The notes under the pieces were generated by a model. That model was not told the DNA's origin. It saw only the letters and a list, made by a program, of their open reading frames with translations, and searched no databases. The position numbers and the translations under genes were made by a program. Below are positions 16,392-24,452 of a DNA stretch of 64,000 nucleotides, one piece after another (the stretch's first letter is position 1; every line of letters begins with the position of its first letter). This DNA is from Gordonia hankookensis. GTDB lineage: Bacteria; Actinomycetota; Actinomycetes; Mycobacteriales; Mycobacteriaceae. The stretch is taken from positions 682,001 to 746,000 of the forward strand of contig NZ_JACWMS010000003.1 of the NCBI RefSeq assembly GCF_014673215.1, read 5' to 3'.

Positions 16392-17462
16392 TCAGCTCAC
16401 CCGTACCGGCATCGCGACGGTGGTCAGATCGCCGCTGTCGGCGGACCGCACGATCATCGGGTACTCCGGCCCGGAGAACTCGAGCATCACCTCGGGACCG
16501 ATCGCACCCCCGAGGGCGGGATGCAGGGTGACCACATCGAAGTCGAGACCGACGGCCGGGCCGCTGACCGACGCTGCGACCGCCACGGCCGGCTCGTCCA
16601 TGCCTCCGGAGACCACGAAATCGTTTCCGGACGAGCCGATCTCGAGTCTTAGATACCTCGAGCGGAACTGCTCGACGGCATCGAGCAACCGGCCTCGGGA
16701 GACCACGGCGCGAGTCGAAACCTGCGGCAGCGACCTCAGCATCTCCTCGTGATCGGGGAAGTCGACGACCAACGTCCGGCACCGTCGGGCTCCGGCCTCC
16801 GAGGTGATCGCCACAGTCCCGTCACCATCGCTGAGCGACACCTGATGCTGTCGTCGAATCCACGACAACGTCGACCGCAGTTCGTCGGCGTCGATGGTGG
16901 CCGACCAGGTGTCGCCGGTTCCGCCGCTGGTCGCGAGCGTCCGCGTCGTCAACCGGAGTCGATCGGTCGCCACCAGGGTGATCGAGCCTGCCCCCACCAC
17001 CACGTGCACGCCGTTGAGCAGCGGGAACTCCGCATCGACGATCGTTGCCGTCAGTACCTGTTCGAGCGCCGCGGCGAGCCGGATACCGCTGAGGTCCACA
17101 TGCACCGTCGAGACTCGAGCCGGTGCCGACAGTGACGCCTTGGCGACTTCGGCGATCTCCGTCGCAGTGCGCACTCTGGCCGTGAGTTCCGCCAGGTGAT
17201 CGTCGATCAGTTCGGCGGCCGATCGTGCGTCGCCACTGTCGACGACATGGCGCAGGCGCGACAACGGCATGCCCATCTCGCGCAGGCGCCGGACCAGCAC
17301 CGCGCCGTCCAGCTGATCCTGCGTGTAGTACCGGTAACCGGTGGCGTCGTCGACGAATGCGGGCTCGAGCAACCCGGAGTCGGCGTAGAAGCGCAACGCG
17401 CTCGCGGTCAGGCCGCAGGCCCGCGCGAAGACACTGATGGTGAGGAGTGCGTCGTCGGTCAT
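16392..17462 (-). CDS. MerR-family regulator fused to DNA sliding-clamp (DnaN-like) domains
   Basis: A 356-residue fusion. Residues 6-75 are a MerR winged helix (LTISVFARACGLTASALRFY ... GYRYYTQDQL) followed by a coiled-coil dimerisation helix to about 108. Residues about 118-356 resemble domains 2 and 3 of the polymerase III beta clamp: FPLLNGVHV (146-154) and LVATDRLRLTTR (163-174) match the domain-2 core, VVDFPDHEEMLRSLP (232-246) the inter-domain loop, and the ending TTVAMPVRVS (347-356) the clamp C-terminus, which normally lines the client-peptide cleft. Clamp domain 1 is absent. The ATG at 17462 is chosen because MerR homology starts there. Function is unknown; it could be a transcription factor that uses the clamp fold to sense a ligand or to bind clamp-interacting peptides. 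It converges with the TetR gene. Confidence 0.82.
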   Translation of the reverse strand: MTDDALLTISVFARACGLTASALRFYADSGLLEPAFVDDATGYRYYTQDQLDGAVLVRRLREMGMPLSRLRHVVDSGDARSAAELIDDHLAELTARVRTATEIAEVAKASLSAPARVSTVHVDLSGIRLAAALEQVLTATIVDAEFPLLNGVHVVVGAGSITLVATDRLRLTTRTLATSGGTGDTWSATIDADELRSTLSWIRRQHQVSLSDGDGTVAITSEAGARRCRTLVVDFPDHEEMLRSLPQVSTRAVVSRGRLLDAVEQFRSRYLRLEIGSSGNDFVVSGGMDEPAVAVAASVSGPAVGLDFDVVTLHPALGGAIGPEVMLEFSGPEYPMIVRSADSGDLTTVAMPVRVS

Positions 17463-17520
17463 GACGACAATGCTGGGGTCTGCACCAACGTGAAGGTCAA
17501 GGCGCGGCCGGCCTGCTCTC

Positions 17521-18099
17521 TCACGACCGCGCACCGACCGGCAGCGACGAGGCGAATGCAGCCATGGCGCGACCGGCACCACGCAGCGGTTCGGTGGACC
17601 GGAGTGTCCGAGCCATCACGAAGGCCCCTTCGAGCGCGGCCACGAGCGACGTGACCAACCTGCGGGCGTCATCGGTGGCGTACCCACGGCCCACGACGAG
17701 TTCCGTACCGCCGTCGATCCACGAGGCGAAGATCTCGGCTGCCACCTCACGCAGGGCAGGCTCGACGTCGGCGACCTCGCCGGCGATCGTCCCGACCGGG
17801 CACATGTTGACCCAGCCCGTGTTCTCGATGTCGTCCGCGGCGGCGTCGAAGGCACGCTCGATGGCGGCAGGCAGATCGTCGCCGTCGGCGAGGAGCCCGC
17901 CGACCAACTCGGCATAGGCATCGCCCATGGTCCGTAGTGCCACACCGGCGATCTCGCTCTTACCGCCCGGGAAGTGGTGGTACAGCGAGCCGTTCGGCAC
18001 ACCGGCCGCCTCGATGACCTGTTTGATCCCGGTCCCGGCGTAGCCCTGCCGACGTAGGAGTTCCGCCATCGCCACGGTGATGCGCTGATCGGTCTGCAC
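17521..18099 (-). CDS. TetR-family regulator (LmrA/YxaF-like)
   Basis: A 192-residue regulator with the helix-turn-helix GYAGTGIKQVIEAAGVPNGSLYHHF followed by PGGKSEIA, the signature of the LmrA/YxaF TetR subgroup. The Cys in NMCPVGTIAGEVAD sits in the ligand-binding domain, as usual in this subgroup. It is divergent from the alpha/beta hydrolase gene at 18182 with repeated CTCTAGAG sites between them, so it probably represses that gene and itself. The MerR-clamp gene starts 58 bp downstream on the same strand. Confidence 0.85.
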   Translation of the reverse strand: MQTDQRITVAMAELLRRQGYAGTGIKQVIEAAGVPNGSLYHHFPGGKSEIAGVALRTMGDAYAELVGGLLADGDDLPAAIERAFDAAADDIENTGWVNMCPVGTIAGEVADVEPALREVAAEIFASWIDGGTELVVGRGYATDDARRLVTSLVAALEGAFVMARTLRSTEPLRGAGRAMAAFASSLPVGARS

Positions 18100-18121
18100 G
18101 GTTCACATCCTAGATCATTTG

Positions 18122-18146
18122 CTCTAGAGTGATCTCTCTAGAGAGA
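18122..18146. promoter_or_regulatory. CTCTAGAG operator pair between tetR and hydrolase
   Basis: Two copies of the palindrome CTCTAGAG (18122-18129 and 18136-18143) lie 14 bp apart; the second is the centre of a longer perfect palindrome TCTCTCTAGAGAGA (18133-18146). Located between divergent start codons at 18099 and 18182, they are the likely binding sites of the LmrA/YxaF-like TetR protein. Confidence 0.55.
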
Positions 18147-18181
18147 GTACTCCAGTCGGACGCAACGAGAAGGAGTTCTTC

Positions 18182-19030
18182 ATGATGCAGGTTCGGTTAC
18201 CCGCAGGCACGATCGAATACACCGACGATGGGGACGGTCCGCCCGTGGTGCTGCTGCACGGTCTCCTCATGGACGAGTCCGTCTGGGACACCACGCTGCC
18301 GCTGCTCCCCAAGGGATTCCGGTACATCCGCCCGGTCCTGCCGCTCGGCGGGCACCGGGTCGCGATGAACCCGGATGCCGACCTCGCACTGCCCGGGATG
18401 GTCGGCCTGGTCGCCGACTTCCTCGACGCACTCGACCTCCAAGACGTGACGCTTGTTCACGCCGACTGGGGAGGCGGGCTCTTCCTCACCGCGATCGGCC
18501 GTGACGACCGGGTGAACGCGATGGTCGTGCTGCCGTGCGAGGCATTCGAGAACTTCCCGCCCGGGCTCCCCGGCCGGATGGCCACACTTGCGACAAAACT
18601 CCCCGGTGGGATCACCCTCGCCGCTCGGCAGCTCCGGATCCGGTGGTTGCGGAACACCCCACTCCTGTTCGGATGGATGGTGCGGCGCCCGATCCCCGAC
18701 GACGTCGTCCGCCGGTGGACCGATCCATGCCTGACGAACGCGGGCGTCCGGCGAGACCTGGAGAAATACGCGGCGACCGCGTTCGACGACGCGGAACTGA
18801 TCCGCGACACCGAAGCGCTCGCCGAATTCGGCGGCGACGCACTGGTGTTGTGGTCGCCGGAGAATCGGGTGATGCCGCCCGAACACGGGCGACGACTCGC
18901 GGATCTGATCCCCAACGCCCGGTACGCCGAGATCCACGATGCGTACGTGTTGTCGATGCTGGACCAGCCTGCGGCGGTCGCCCGGGAGATCGGCACGTTC
19001 CTGGCGCGGGTCCCGGCCACCGGCCAGTGA
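18182..19030 (+). CDS. Alpha/beta hydrolase with Asp at the nucleophile position
   Basis: A 282-residue alpha/beta-hydrolase of the haloalkane dehalogenase/epoxide hydrolase type. The oxyanion motif VVLLHGLLMDESVW is at about residues 22-35. The nucleophile elbow reads VHADWGGG (near 95), giving Asp rather than Ser, as in dehalogenases and epoxide hydrolases. In the C-terminal segment where the catalytic His is expected, the sequence reads EIHDAYVLSMLDQP: Tyr stands at the usual His position and a His lies three residues earlier. Catalysis may therefore be altered or lost. It is preceded by a good AAGGAG site and is controlled by the divergent TetR, by inference. Confidence 0.72.
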   Translation: MMQVRLPAGTIEYTDDGDGPPVVLLHGLLMDESVWDTTLPLLPKGFRYIRPVLPLGGHRVAMNPDADLALPGMVGLVADFLDALDLQDVTLVHADWGGGLFLTAIGRDDRVNAMVVLPCEAFENFPPGLPGRMATLATKLPGGITLAARQLRIRWLRNTPLLFGWMVRRPIPDDVVRRWTDPCLTNAGVRRDLEKYAATAFDDAELIRDTEALAEFGGDALVLWSPENRVMPPEHGRRLADLIPNARYAEIHDAYVLSMLDQPAAVAREIGTFLARVPATGQ

Positions 19031-20104
19031 TCAACGCGCCATCAGCCGCGCGATCTCCTCGTCGATGAGGTGAACGGCTGCGCCGAGCATCGCGAACGCC
19101 TCGTTGGTGGTCTGGCCGTGGTAGTAGCGGTAGTAGATCTGTTGGGCGATCACTGCGGACCGGAAGAAGCCGAACACCTCGTACCACCGCCACCGCTCCG
19201 GGGTCATCGCGAAACCCATACGTCGGCAATAGTATTCGACGAACTCCGCGCGAGTGATCATGCCCGGCAGGTTGGTCGGCACCCGCCGCATCATCTGCCG
19301 CCGGTCGTCGTCGTCGGACTGCACCCAATACGCCAGCGACCCGGCGACGTCCATGAGCGGGTCACCGAGGGTGGCCATCTCCCAGTCGAGGATGCCGATC
19401 ACCCGCGTGACGTCGTCGGACGCCAGCACGACGTTGTCGAGCTTGTAGTCGTTGTGGATGACACAGTTCGCGACGTCCTCGGGCTGGTTCTCGTCGAGCC
19501 ACGCCATCACCGATTCATAGTCGGGCGCATCATCGGTGCGCGCGTTGCGGAACCGGGTCGACCATCCGTCGACCTGGCGCCGGACGTAACCGAGACCCTT
19601 GCCGAGATCGGTGAGCCCGGCGGCCTCGACATCCACCGAATGGAGTTCGACGAGGACGTCGATGAAGTTGAAGCACAGCCGACGCGCTTGATCCTCCGAC
19701 AGCGGGACGTCGGACGGCCACTCCTTACCGGGGATGACACCGTCGATCTTGCCCATCACGTAGAAGTCGGCGCCCAGCACCGCGTCGTCGTCGCAGAACG
19801 CAACCATCGGCGCGACGTAGGGCAACACGCCAGAGAGCTCGGACTGGATCCGGAACTCACGGCCCATGTCGTGTGCACCCCGCGCCTTGGTGCCCTTGGG
19901 CGCCCGGCGCAGAATGACCTCCCGGTCCGGATAGGTCAGCTGGAACGTGAGGTTGGAAGCGCCACCCGAGAACTGACGGACCTCCGGCGTGCCGTCGAGA
20001 CCTGTTGCGTCGTCGGCATTCACGCGCAACCACTCGGCCACCCGTTCGACGTCGAACGCATCCTCGTCGCGCACCTCCTTGGCCCCCGCGACCTGACTGC
20101 TCAT
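19031..20104 (-). CDS. APH-type phosphotransferase (ACAD10/11 N-domain-like; candidate 4-hydroxyacyl-CoA kinase)
   Basis: A 357-residue kinase-fold protein of the aminoglycoside-phosphotransferase family. The catalytic loop is HNDYKLDN (217-224) with Asp219 as base, and the metal site is DWEMATLGDP (240-249); the nucleotide loop is RQFSGGASNLTF. The ATG at 20104 has GGAGGGAG upstream; a GTG at 20128 was not used. It lies 37 bp downstream of an ACAD10/11-like dehydrogenase. In mammalian ACAD10/11 the two activities are fused, and in Pseudomonas LvaA and its dehydrogenase partner they phosphorylate and rearrange 4-hydroxyacyl-CoA; the same job is inferred here. Confidence 0.8.
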   Translation of the reverse strand: MSSQVAGAKEVRDEDAFDVERVAEWLRVNADDATGLDGTPEVRQFSGGASNLTFQLTYPDREVILRRAPKGTKARGAHDMGREFRIQSELSGVLPYVAPMVAFCDDDAVLGADFYVMGKIDGVIPGKEWPSDVPLSEDQARRLCFNFIDVLVELHSVDVEAAGLTDLGKGLGYVRRQVDGWSTRFRNARTDDAPDYESVMAWLDENQPEDVANCVIHNDYKLDNVVLASDDVTRVIGILDWEMATLGDPLMDVAGSLAYWVQSDDDDRRQMMRRVPTNLPGMITRAEFVEYYCRRMGFAMTPERWRWYEVFGFFRSAVIAQQIYYRYYHGQTTNEAFAMLGAAVHLIDEEIARLMAR

Positions 20105-20141
20105 GATGTCTCCCTCCGACTCCGACACGATCTATCGCGAC

Positions 20142-21395
20142 TCATCCGCGATACTTCCCCAGCTCGATCCGCGCGACGACACCGCGATGGACTTCGTCCG
20201 GTCCGTCTGCCAGGCGTAGGGCGCGGGCGCCCACCCAGGATGCCGCAAGCGGGAAATCGTCGGTGAGGCCGGCGCCGCCGTGCAGCTGGATCGCGAGGTC
20301 GATCACGTCGAGCGCCATGTTCGGGACCTCGACCTTGATCTCACTCACCGCGGACACCGCCTCACGCGACAAGCCCTGATCCAGCAGCCAGGCGGCGTGC
20401 AAGACCAGGAGTCGTGATCGGTTGATGGCGATCCGCGCGTCGGCGATACGTTCGCTGTTGCCGCCCAGCTTGGCCAGTGGCCGGCCGAATGCGGTGCGCT
20501 CCAACGAGCGACGGACGCCGAGTTCGAGAGCGCGTTCGGCGAGGCCGATGGCACGCATGCAGTGATGGACGCGGCCGGGACCCAGACGGCCCTGGGCGAT
20601 TTCGAACGCCCGCCCCGGTCCCAGCAGGATGTTCGACGCAGGCACCCGCACGTCGTCGAACGACACCTCGCCGTGTCCGAGAGGTTCGTCGAAGTAGCCC
20701 ATGGTGGTGAGCATGCGGTCGACGGTGACGCCGGGGGCGTCGATCGGCACGAGCACCATCGTGTGCCGCGCATGCCGATCGGCGGTCGCGTCGGTGACAC
20801 CCATGAAGATCAGGATCTTGCAGTCGGGGTTGCCGACGCCGGTGGAGAACCACTTGGTGCCGTTGATGATCACGTCGTCGCCGTCCGGGATCGCGGTGGC
20901 GGCCATGTTGGTCGCATCCGACGATGCGACGTCGGGTTCGGTCATGCAGAAGGCGCTGCGGATCTCACCCGCGAGCAGGGGCTCCAGCCACCGTTCGCGT
21001 TGCGGCTCGGTGCCGTAACGCAGCAACACCTCCATGTTGCCGGTATCGGGGGCATTGCAGTTGAACACCAGCGGGGCGAGCATCGAGGAACCCATCGCCT
21101 CGGCGATCGGCGCGTAGTCGACGTTGGACAGCCCTTCGCCGCCGTCGGTGCCGAAATCGGCGGCGTACCGACCGGCATGTTCCTTGGGCAGGAACAGATT
21201 CCACAGGCCGGCAGCGCGGGCCTTGCTCTTGAGTTCGGCGAGGATCGGGGGCGGCGCCCACCGGTCCTCACCGGATTCGCGCCGCCGCGCGATGTCGCGG
21301 TGCACCTCCCCCTCGAAGGGGACGATCTCGTCGGCCATGAACGTGCGCACCCGATCGCTCAGATCGGCCGACCGTGCAGAGAGGGCGAAATCCAT
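20142..21395 (-). CDS. Acyl-CoA dehydrogenase, ACAD10/11-like
   Basis: A 417-residue flavin-dependent dehydrogenase. The FAD motif FCMTEPDVASSDATNM (about 136-151) and INGTKWFSTG are clear; the C-terminus RLADGPDEVHRGVVARIELGKY is the ACAD10/11-type ending, different from the GT-E-I ending of ordinary chain-length dehydrogenases. The frame is open 68 residues further upstream but the ATG at 21395 is where the family begins. It is transcribed with the APH-type kinase. Together they may process 4-hydroxyacyl-CoAs: phosphorylation, then elimination and isomerisation to an ordinary beta-oxidation substrate. Confidence 0.82.
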   Translation of the reverse strand: MDFALSARSADLSDRVRTFMADEIVPFEGEVHRDIARRRESGEDRWAPPPILAELKSKARAAGLWNLFLPKEHAGRYAADFGTDGGEGLSNVDYAPIAEAMGSSMLAPLVFNCNAPDTGNMEVLLRYGTEPQRERWLEPLLAGEIRSAFCMTEPDVASSDATNMAATAIPDGDDVIINGTKWFSTGVGNPDCKILIFMGVTDATADRHARHTMVLVPIDAPGVTVDRMLTTMGYFDEPLGHGEVSFDDVRVPASNILLGPGRAFEIAQGRLGPGRVHHCMRAIGLAERALELGVRRSLERTAFGRPLAKLGGNSERIADARIAINRSRLLVLHAAWLLDQGLSREAVSAVSEIKVEVPNMALDVIDLAIQLHGGAGLTDDFPLAASWVGARALRLADGPDEVHRGVVARIELGKYRG

Positions 21396-21445
21396 ACCCG
21401 CGACGGTAGTCGGTCGGAAACGGTGAATGCGGAGGAATCCCTGTC

Positions 21446-22030
21446 TCAGGGTTCCGGGCGGCCGGCCGTGCGTTGTCGCTGCGGCGTCGCCGCCCACCGG
21501 GCACACAGCCAGGCGCAACCGGCGACCCACGCCGCACCGATCAGCCAACCCGCCAGCACATCGGTGGTCCAGTGCACACCGAGGTACACACGCGAGCATC
21601 CGATCGCGATCGCCCAGATCGGCGCGATCAGCAGCACCGCCGGATGTGCACGTACCCAGGCACTGAGGCGATATGCCGCGACGGCCAGCAGCCCGAACAC
21701 GACCGTGCTCATCATCGCGTGGCCGGACGGGAACGAGTAGGTGTCGATGTCGAGCAGTCGGTCGGCGATCGGTGGGCGGGGTCGGGCGAACAGATGCTTC
21801 AGACCCACCATCAGCAGGTAGCCGGCAAACGAACCCGCCCCCACCAGGATCGCCTCGGGAAACGCACGGATGCCGACGAGGCCGAGGACGACGACCACCA
21901 CGACCGTCGTGAGCACCAGGGTGTTGCCCGTCGCCGTGGCGACGAGCGCGATGTCGGTGAGGACCTCGGTGCGTAGGTCGACCACCGCGTCGGTGATCGT
22001 GCGATCCACCCCGTTCGGGCTCAAGAACAC
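21446..22030 (-). CDS. PAP2-family membrane phosphatase
   Basis: A 194-residue membrane protein with about five membrane segments. The three phosphatase motifs are KHLFARPRP (78-86), PSGH (101-104) and SRVYLGVHWTTDV (146-158), giving the catalytic histidines H104 and H153 facing the outside. Members dephosphorylate lipid phosphates such as phosphatidate or polyprenyl pyrophosphate; the substrate is not predictable. It lies 50 bp upstream of the dehydrogenase gene on the same strand and is divergent from an MMPL transporter. Confidence 0.85.
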   Translation of the reverse strand: MFLSPNGVDRTITDAVVDLRTEVLTDIALVATATGNTLVLTTVVVVVVLGLVGIRAFPEAILVGAGSFAGYLLMVGLKHLFARPRPPIADRLLDIDTYSFPSGHAMMSTVVFGLLAVAAYRLSAWVRAHPAVLLIAPIWAIAIGCSRVYLGVHWTTDVLAGWLIGAAWVAGCAWLCARWAATPQRQRTAGRPEP

Positions 22031-22140
22031 CGGTCGGAACCTGTCGCGTCCTCCGTTCGCCGCGGCCTCAAGTCACATCCAAGCGATCCACAAGTCACGG
22101 AATCCACCCTAACGATCAGACCCATATCGAAAGGACTCCG

Positions 22141-24303
22141 ATGAAGACCACCCTGCTGTACCGGATCGGACACGCCAATGCGGCCCATCCGATCCGAGCA
22201 CTGATCGGCTTTGTCGCCGCGCTCGGCATCCTGCTGGCCGCGTCGGCCACGTTGGGCGGTGACACCCAGGAGGACTGGGACGTCACCGGCACCCCATCCC
22301 AGGTCGGGATCGACCTACTTCGCGAACACGTGCCCGGTGCCGGAAATGCGTTCGCGCGCATCGTCGTCCACTCCGGCGACGGCACCGTTCCGGCGTCGGA
22401 GATCGACCGACTGCGCGACCGGCTCGGCGAGACGGACCACGTGGCCACCGTCAGCGACGCAAGGTACAGCGCCGATCGGGACACCGCTGTCGTCACCGTC
22501 GGATACGACGTCCCGGTCACCGACCGGTCGATCATGGGCAACGCCGACGGCCTCGAAAAGGCCGTCGCCCCCACCATCGGCGATGGCCTACAGGTCGAGA
22601 TGAACGGGTCGGTACCCGAGACCGCGGCCGCCCCGATCAAGGGCCATGCGGAGATCATCGGGATCACCCTCGCTCTGCTCATCATGGTGTTCGCCTTCGG
22701 ATCGGTGGTCGCCGCCGGTCTGCCGATCGTCACCGCGATCGCCGGGCTGGTCGCGGGGTCGGCCGGGGTCATGCTGCTCGCCGGGGTGATGAACGTGAGC
22801 CCGACCGCACCCATGGTCGCGAGCATGGTCGGGTTGGGCGTCGGGATCGACTACGCCCTGCTGGTGGTGAGCAGGCACGTCGAGTTCCTCCGGCGCGGCC
22901 ACGATCCGGTCGAGGCCGCCGCGCGGTCGGTCGCCACCGCGGGCCGGTCCGCGACGTTCGCCGCGACCACGGTGCTCGTCTCGTTGATGGGCCTCCGGCT
23001 CGCCGGGCTGCCCACGTATTCGTCGTTCGGTTTCGCCACCGCGATCGCCGTGGTGGCGATGCTGGCCGCGACCCTCGTGGTGGTGCCCGCCCTGTGCCGG
23101 CTGGCGGGTCGCCGGATCGTGCCGCGCAAGGCCAGGCGCACGCTCCCGGCAACAGCCGACGGCGTGGCGCGCCGCATGCCACTGACCGCCCGCTGGGCCG
23201 GTCGGGTGGGACAACGGCCCGTCGTCGCGATCCTGCTGGCGCTGATCGTGCTCGTCACCTTGGCGGCGCCGGCCGCCGCGATGCGCACCTGGCCATCGGA
23301 TTCCGGCGCCCAGTCGACGGAACTGACCACGCGGCGCGCACATGACCTGCTGGCCGCCGAGTTCGGTCCCGGGACAAATGCCGAGGTCGTGGTCGTCGCA
23401 CCGTCGGCCGAGACCGATCGCGACCAGCTGAGGTCAGCGCTGCGTGACATCGCCCGGGTTCCGGGCGTGACCGCGGTGGCCCCGGTGACCGAATCCCCTG
23501 ACGGCGCAATCGAGATCGCTCCGATCACCATCGGTGCCGATCCGGCGGCCGCGGCCACCGGCGACGTGCTCTCGGGTATCCGGGACCGCCTGCCCGACGG
23601 CGCGATCCTGACCGGCGAGACCCCCTATTACGACGACATCTCGCACATGTTGCAGCGCAGGCTGTGGTTGGTGATCGGTTTCGTCGTGGTCGCATCGGTG
23701 ATCCTGCTGACCGTGTTGTTCCGGTCGGTGGTGGTACCGGTGAAGGCTGCGGCGATGAACCTGCTGTCGGTGGCCGCCGCCTATGGGGTGATCACTGCCG
23801 TGTTCCAGTGGGGTTGGGGCCTGTCGTTGCTCGGTGTCGACAACCCGGTCGCGGTGTCGAGTTGGGTGCCCATCCTCGTCTTCGCGATCCTGTTCGGCCT
23901 CTCGATGGACTACGAGGTGTTCCTGCTCTCCCGCATCCGCGAGGACTGGCTCGCCACCGGTGACGCGCGGGCGAGCGTGATCAGCGGGCTGGCCAAGACG
24001 GGACGGGTCATCACCACCGCGGCGGCGATCATGGTCGCGGTGTTCCTCAGCTTCGCGACGGAGACCGACATCGTGATGAAGATGCTGGGTCTCGGAATGG
24101 CGGTGGCCGTCTTCCTCGACGCCACGCTGGTTCGGATGGTCCTGGTTCCGGCGACCATGTCGCTGCTGGGGCGCGTCAACTGGTGGCTGCCCGCGTGGCT
24201 CGACCGGATACTGCCGCAGGTCGGACTCGAGCCGGATCTCGAGGCCGGTTCGACGGAGGAACCGACGCGCGCCCGGCGGGATGCACACATGACGCCCGTG
24301 TGA
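22141..24303 (+). CDS. MMPL-family RND exporter
   Basis: A 720-residue transporter of the MmpL/YdfJ type with two repeats, each with one leading membrane helix, a soluble loop and a five-helix bundle. Proton-relay marks are present: GIDYALLVVSRHVEF in repeat 1 and LFGLSMDYEVFLLSRIRED in repeat 2. Such proteins export lipids or hydrophobic small molecules. The size is that of the short MMPL class (about 700-750 residues) rather than the mycobacterial 950-residue class. The ATG has AAGGA upstream. Cargo is unknown; a strong inverted repeat lies 17 bp after the stop. Confidence 0.87.
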   Translation: MKTTLLYRIGHANAAHPIRALIGFVAALGILLAASATLGGDTQEDWDVTGTPSQVGIDLLREHVPGAGNAFARIVVHSGDGTVPASEIDRLRDRLGETDHVATVSDARYSADRDTAVVTVGYDVPVTDRSIMGNADGLEKAVAPTIGDGLQVEMNGSVPETAAAPIKGHAEIIGITLALLIMVFAFGSVVAAGLPIVTAIAGLVAGSAGVMLLAGVMNVSPTAPMVASMVGLGVGIDYALLVVSRHVEFLRRGHDPVEAAARSVATAGRSATFAATTVLVSLMGLRLAGLPTYSSFGFATAIAVVAMLAATLVVVPALCRLAGRRIVPRKARRTLPATADGVARRMPLTARWAGRVGQRPVVAILLALIVLVTLAAPAAAMRTWPSDSGAQSTELTTRRAHDLLAAEFGPGTNAEVVVVAPSAETDRDQLRSALRDIARVPGVTAVAPVTESPDGAIEIAPITIGADPAAAATGDVLSGIRDRLPDGAILTGETPYYDDISHMLQRRLWLVIGFVVVASVILLTVLFRSVVVPVKAAAMNLLSVAAAYGVITAVFQWGWGLSLLGVDNPVAVSSWVPILVFAILFGLSMDYEVFLLSRIREDWLATGDARASVISGLAKTGRVITTAAAIMVAVFLSFATETDIVMKMLGLGMAVAVFLDATLVRMVLVPATMSLLGRVNWWLPAWLDRILPQVGLEPDLEAGSTEEPTRARRDAHMTPV

Positions 24304-24320
24304 TCGGGCCGTCATACCAG

Positions 24321-24363
24321 AGCTGTATCCGTTCTCCGGTCGCCGGGAAGAACGGATACAGCT
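24321..24363 (+). terminator. Perfect 15-bp inverted repeat after mmpL-like gene
   Basis: Arms AGCTGTATCCGTTCT (24321-24335) and its exact reverse complement (24349-24363) flank a 13-nt loop that itself begins and ends with CCGG. It starts 17 bp after the MMPL stop codon and is followed by only a short T-run (TTTG), so it is either a weak intrinsic terminator or an operator for the hemerythrin-like gene 90 bp downstream. Confidence 0.5.
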
Positions 24364-24452
24364 TTGTCGATGAGGGCACAAGTGCACTCCAAGTGGGGCC
24401 CAAGCGGTCCGTCGGATGCTTGTCGAGACAGCCCACCGACAAGGAGACTCCG

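Noticed and set aside
17521..19030. Haloalkane dehalogenase (DhaA) function for the hydrolase
   Set aside because: Asp nucleophile agrees, but the usual halide-binding context and the catalytic His position are not evident, so a specific name was not given.
19070..20266. 398-residue plus-strand reading frame
   Set aside because: Antisense to the APH-type kinase gene, whose catalytic motifs are intact.
22141..24303. Siderophore or glycopeptidolipid-specific MmpL assignment
   Set aside because: The sequence supports only the short MMPL class; no MmpS or lipid synthesis gene is adjacent to define the cargo.
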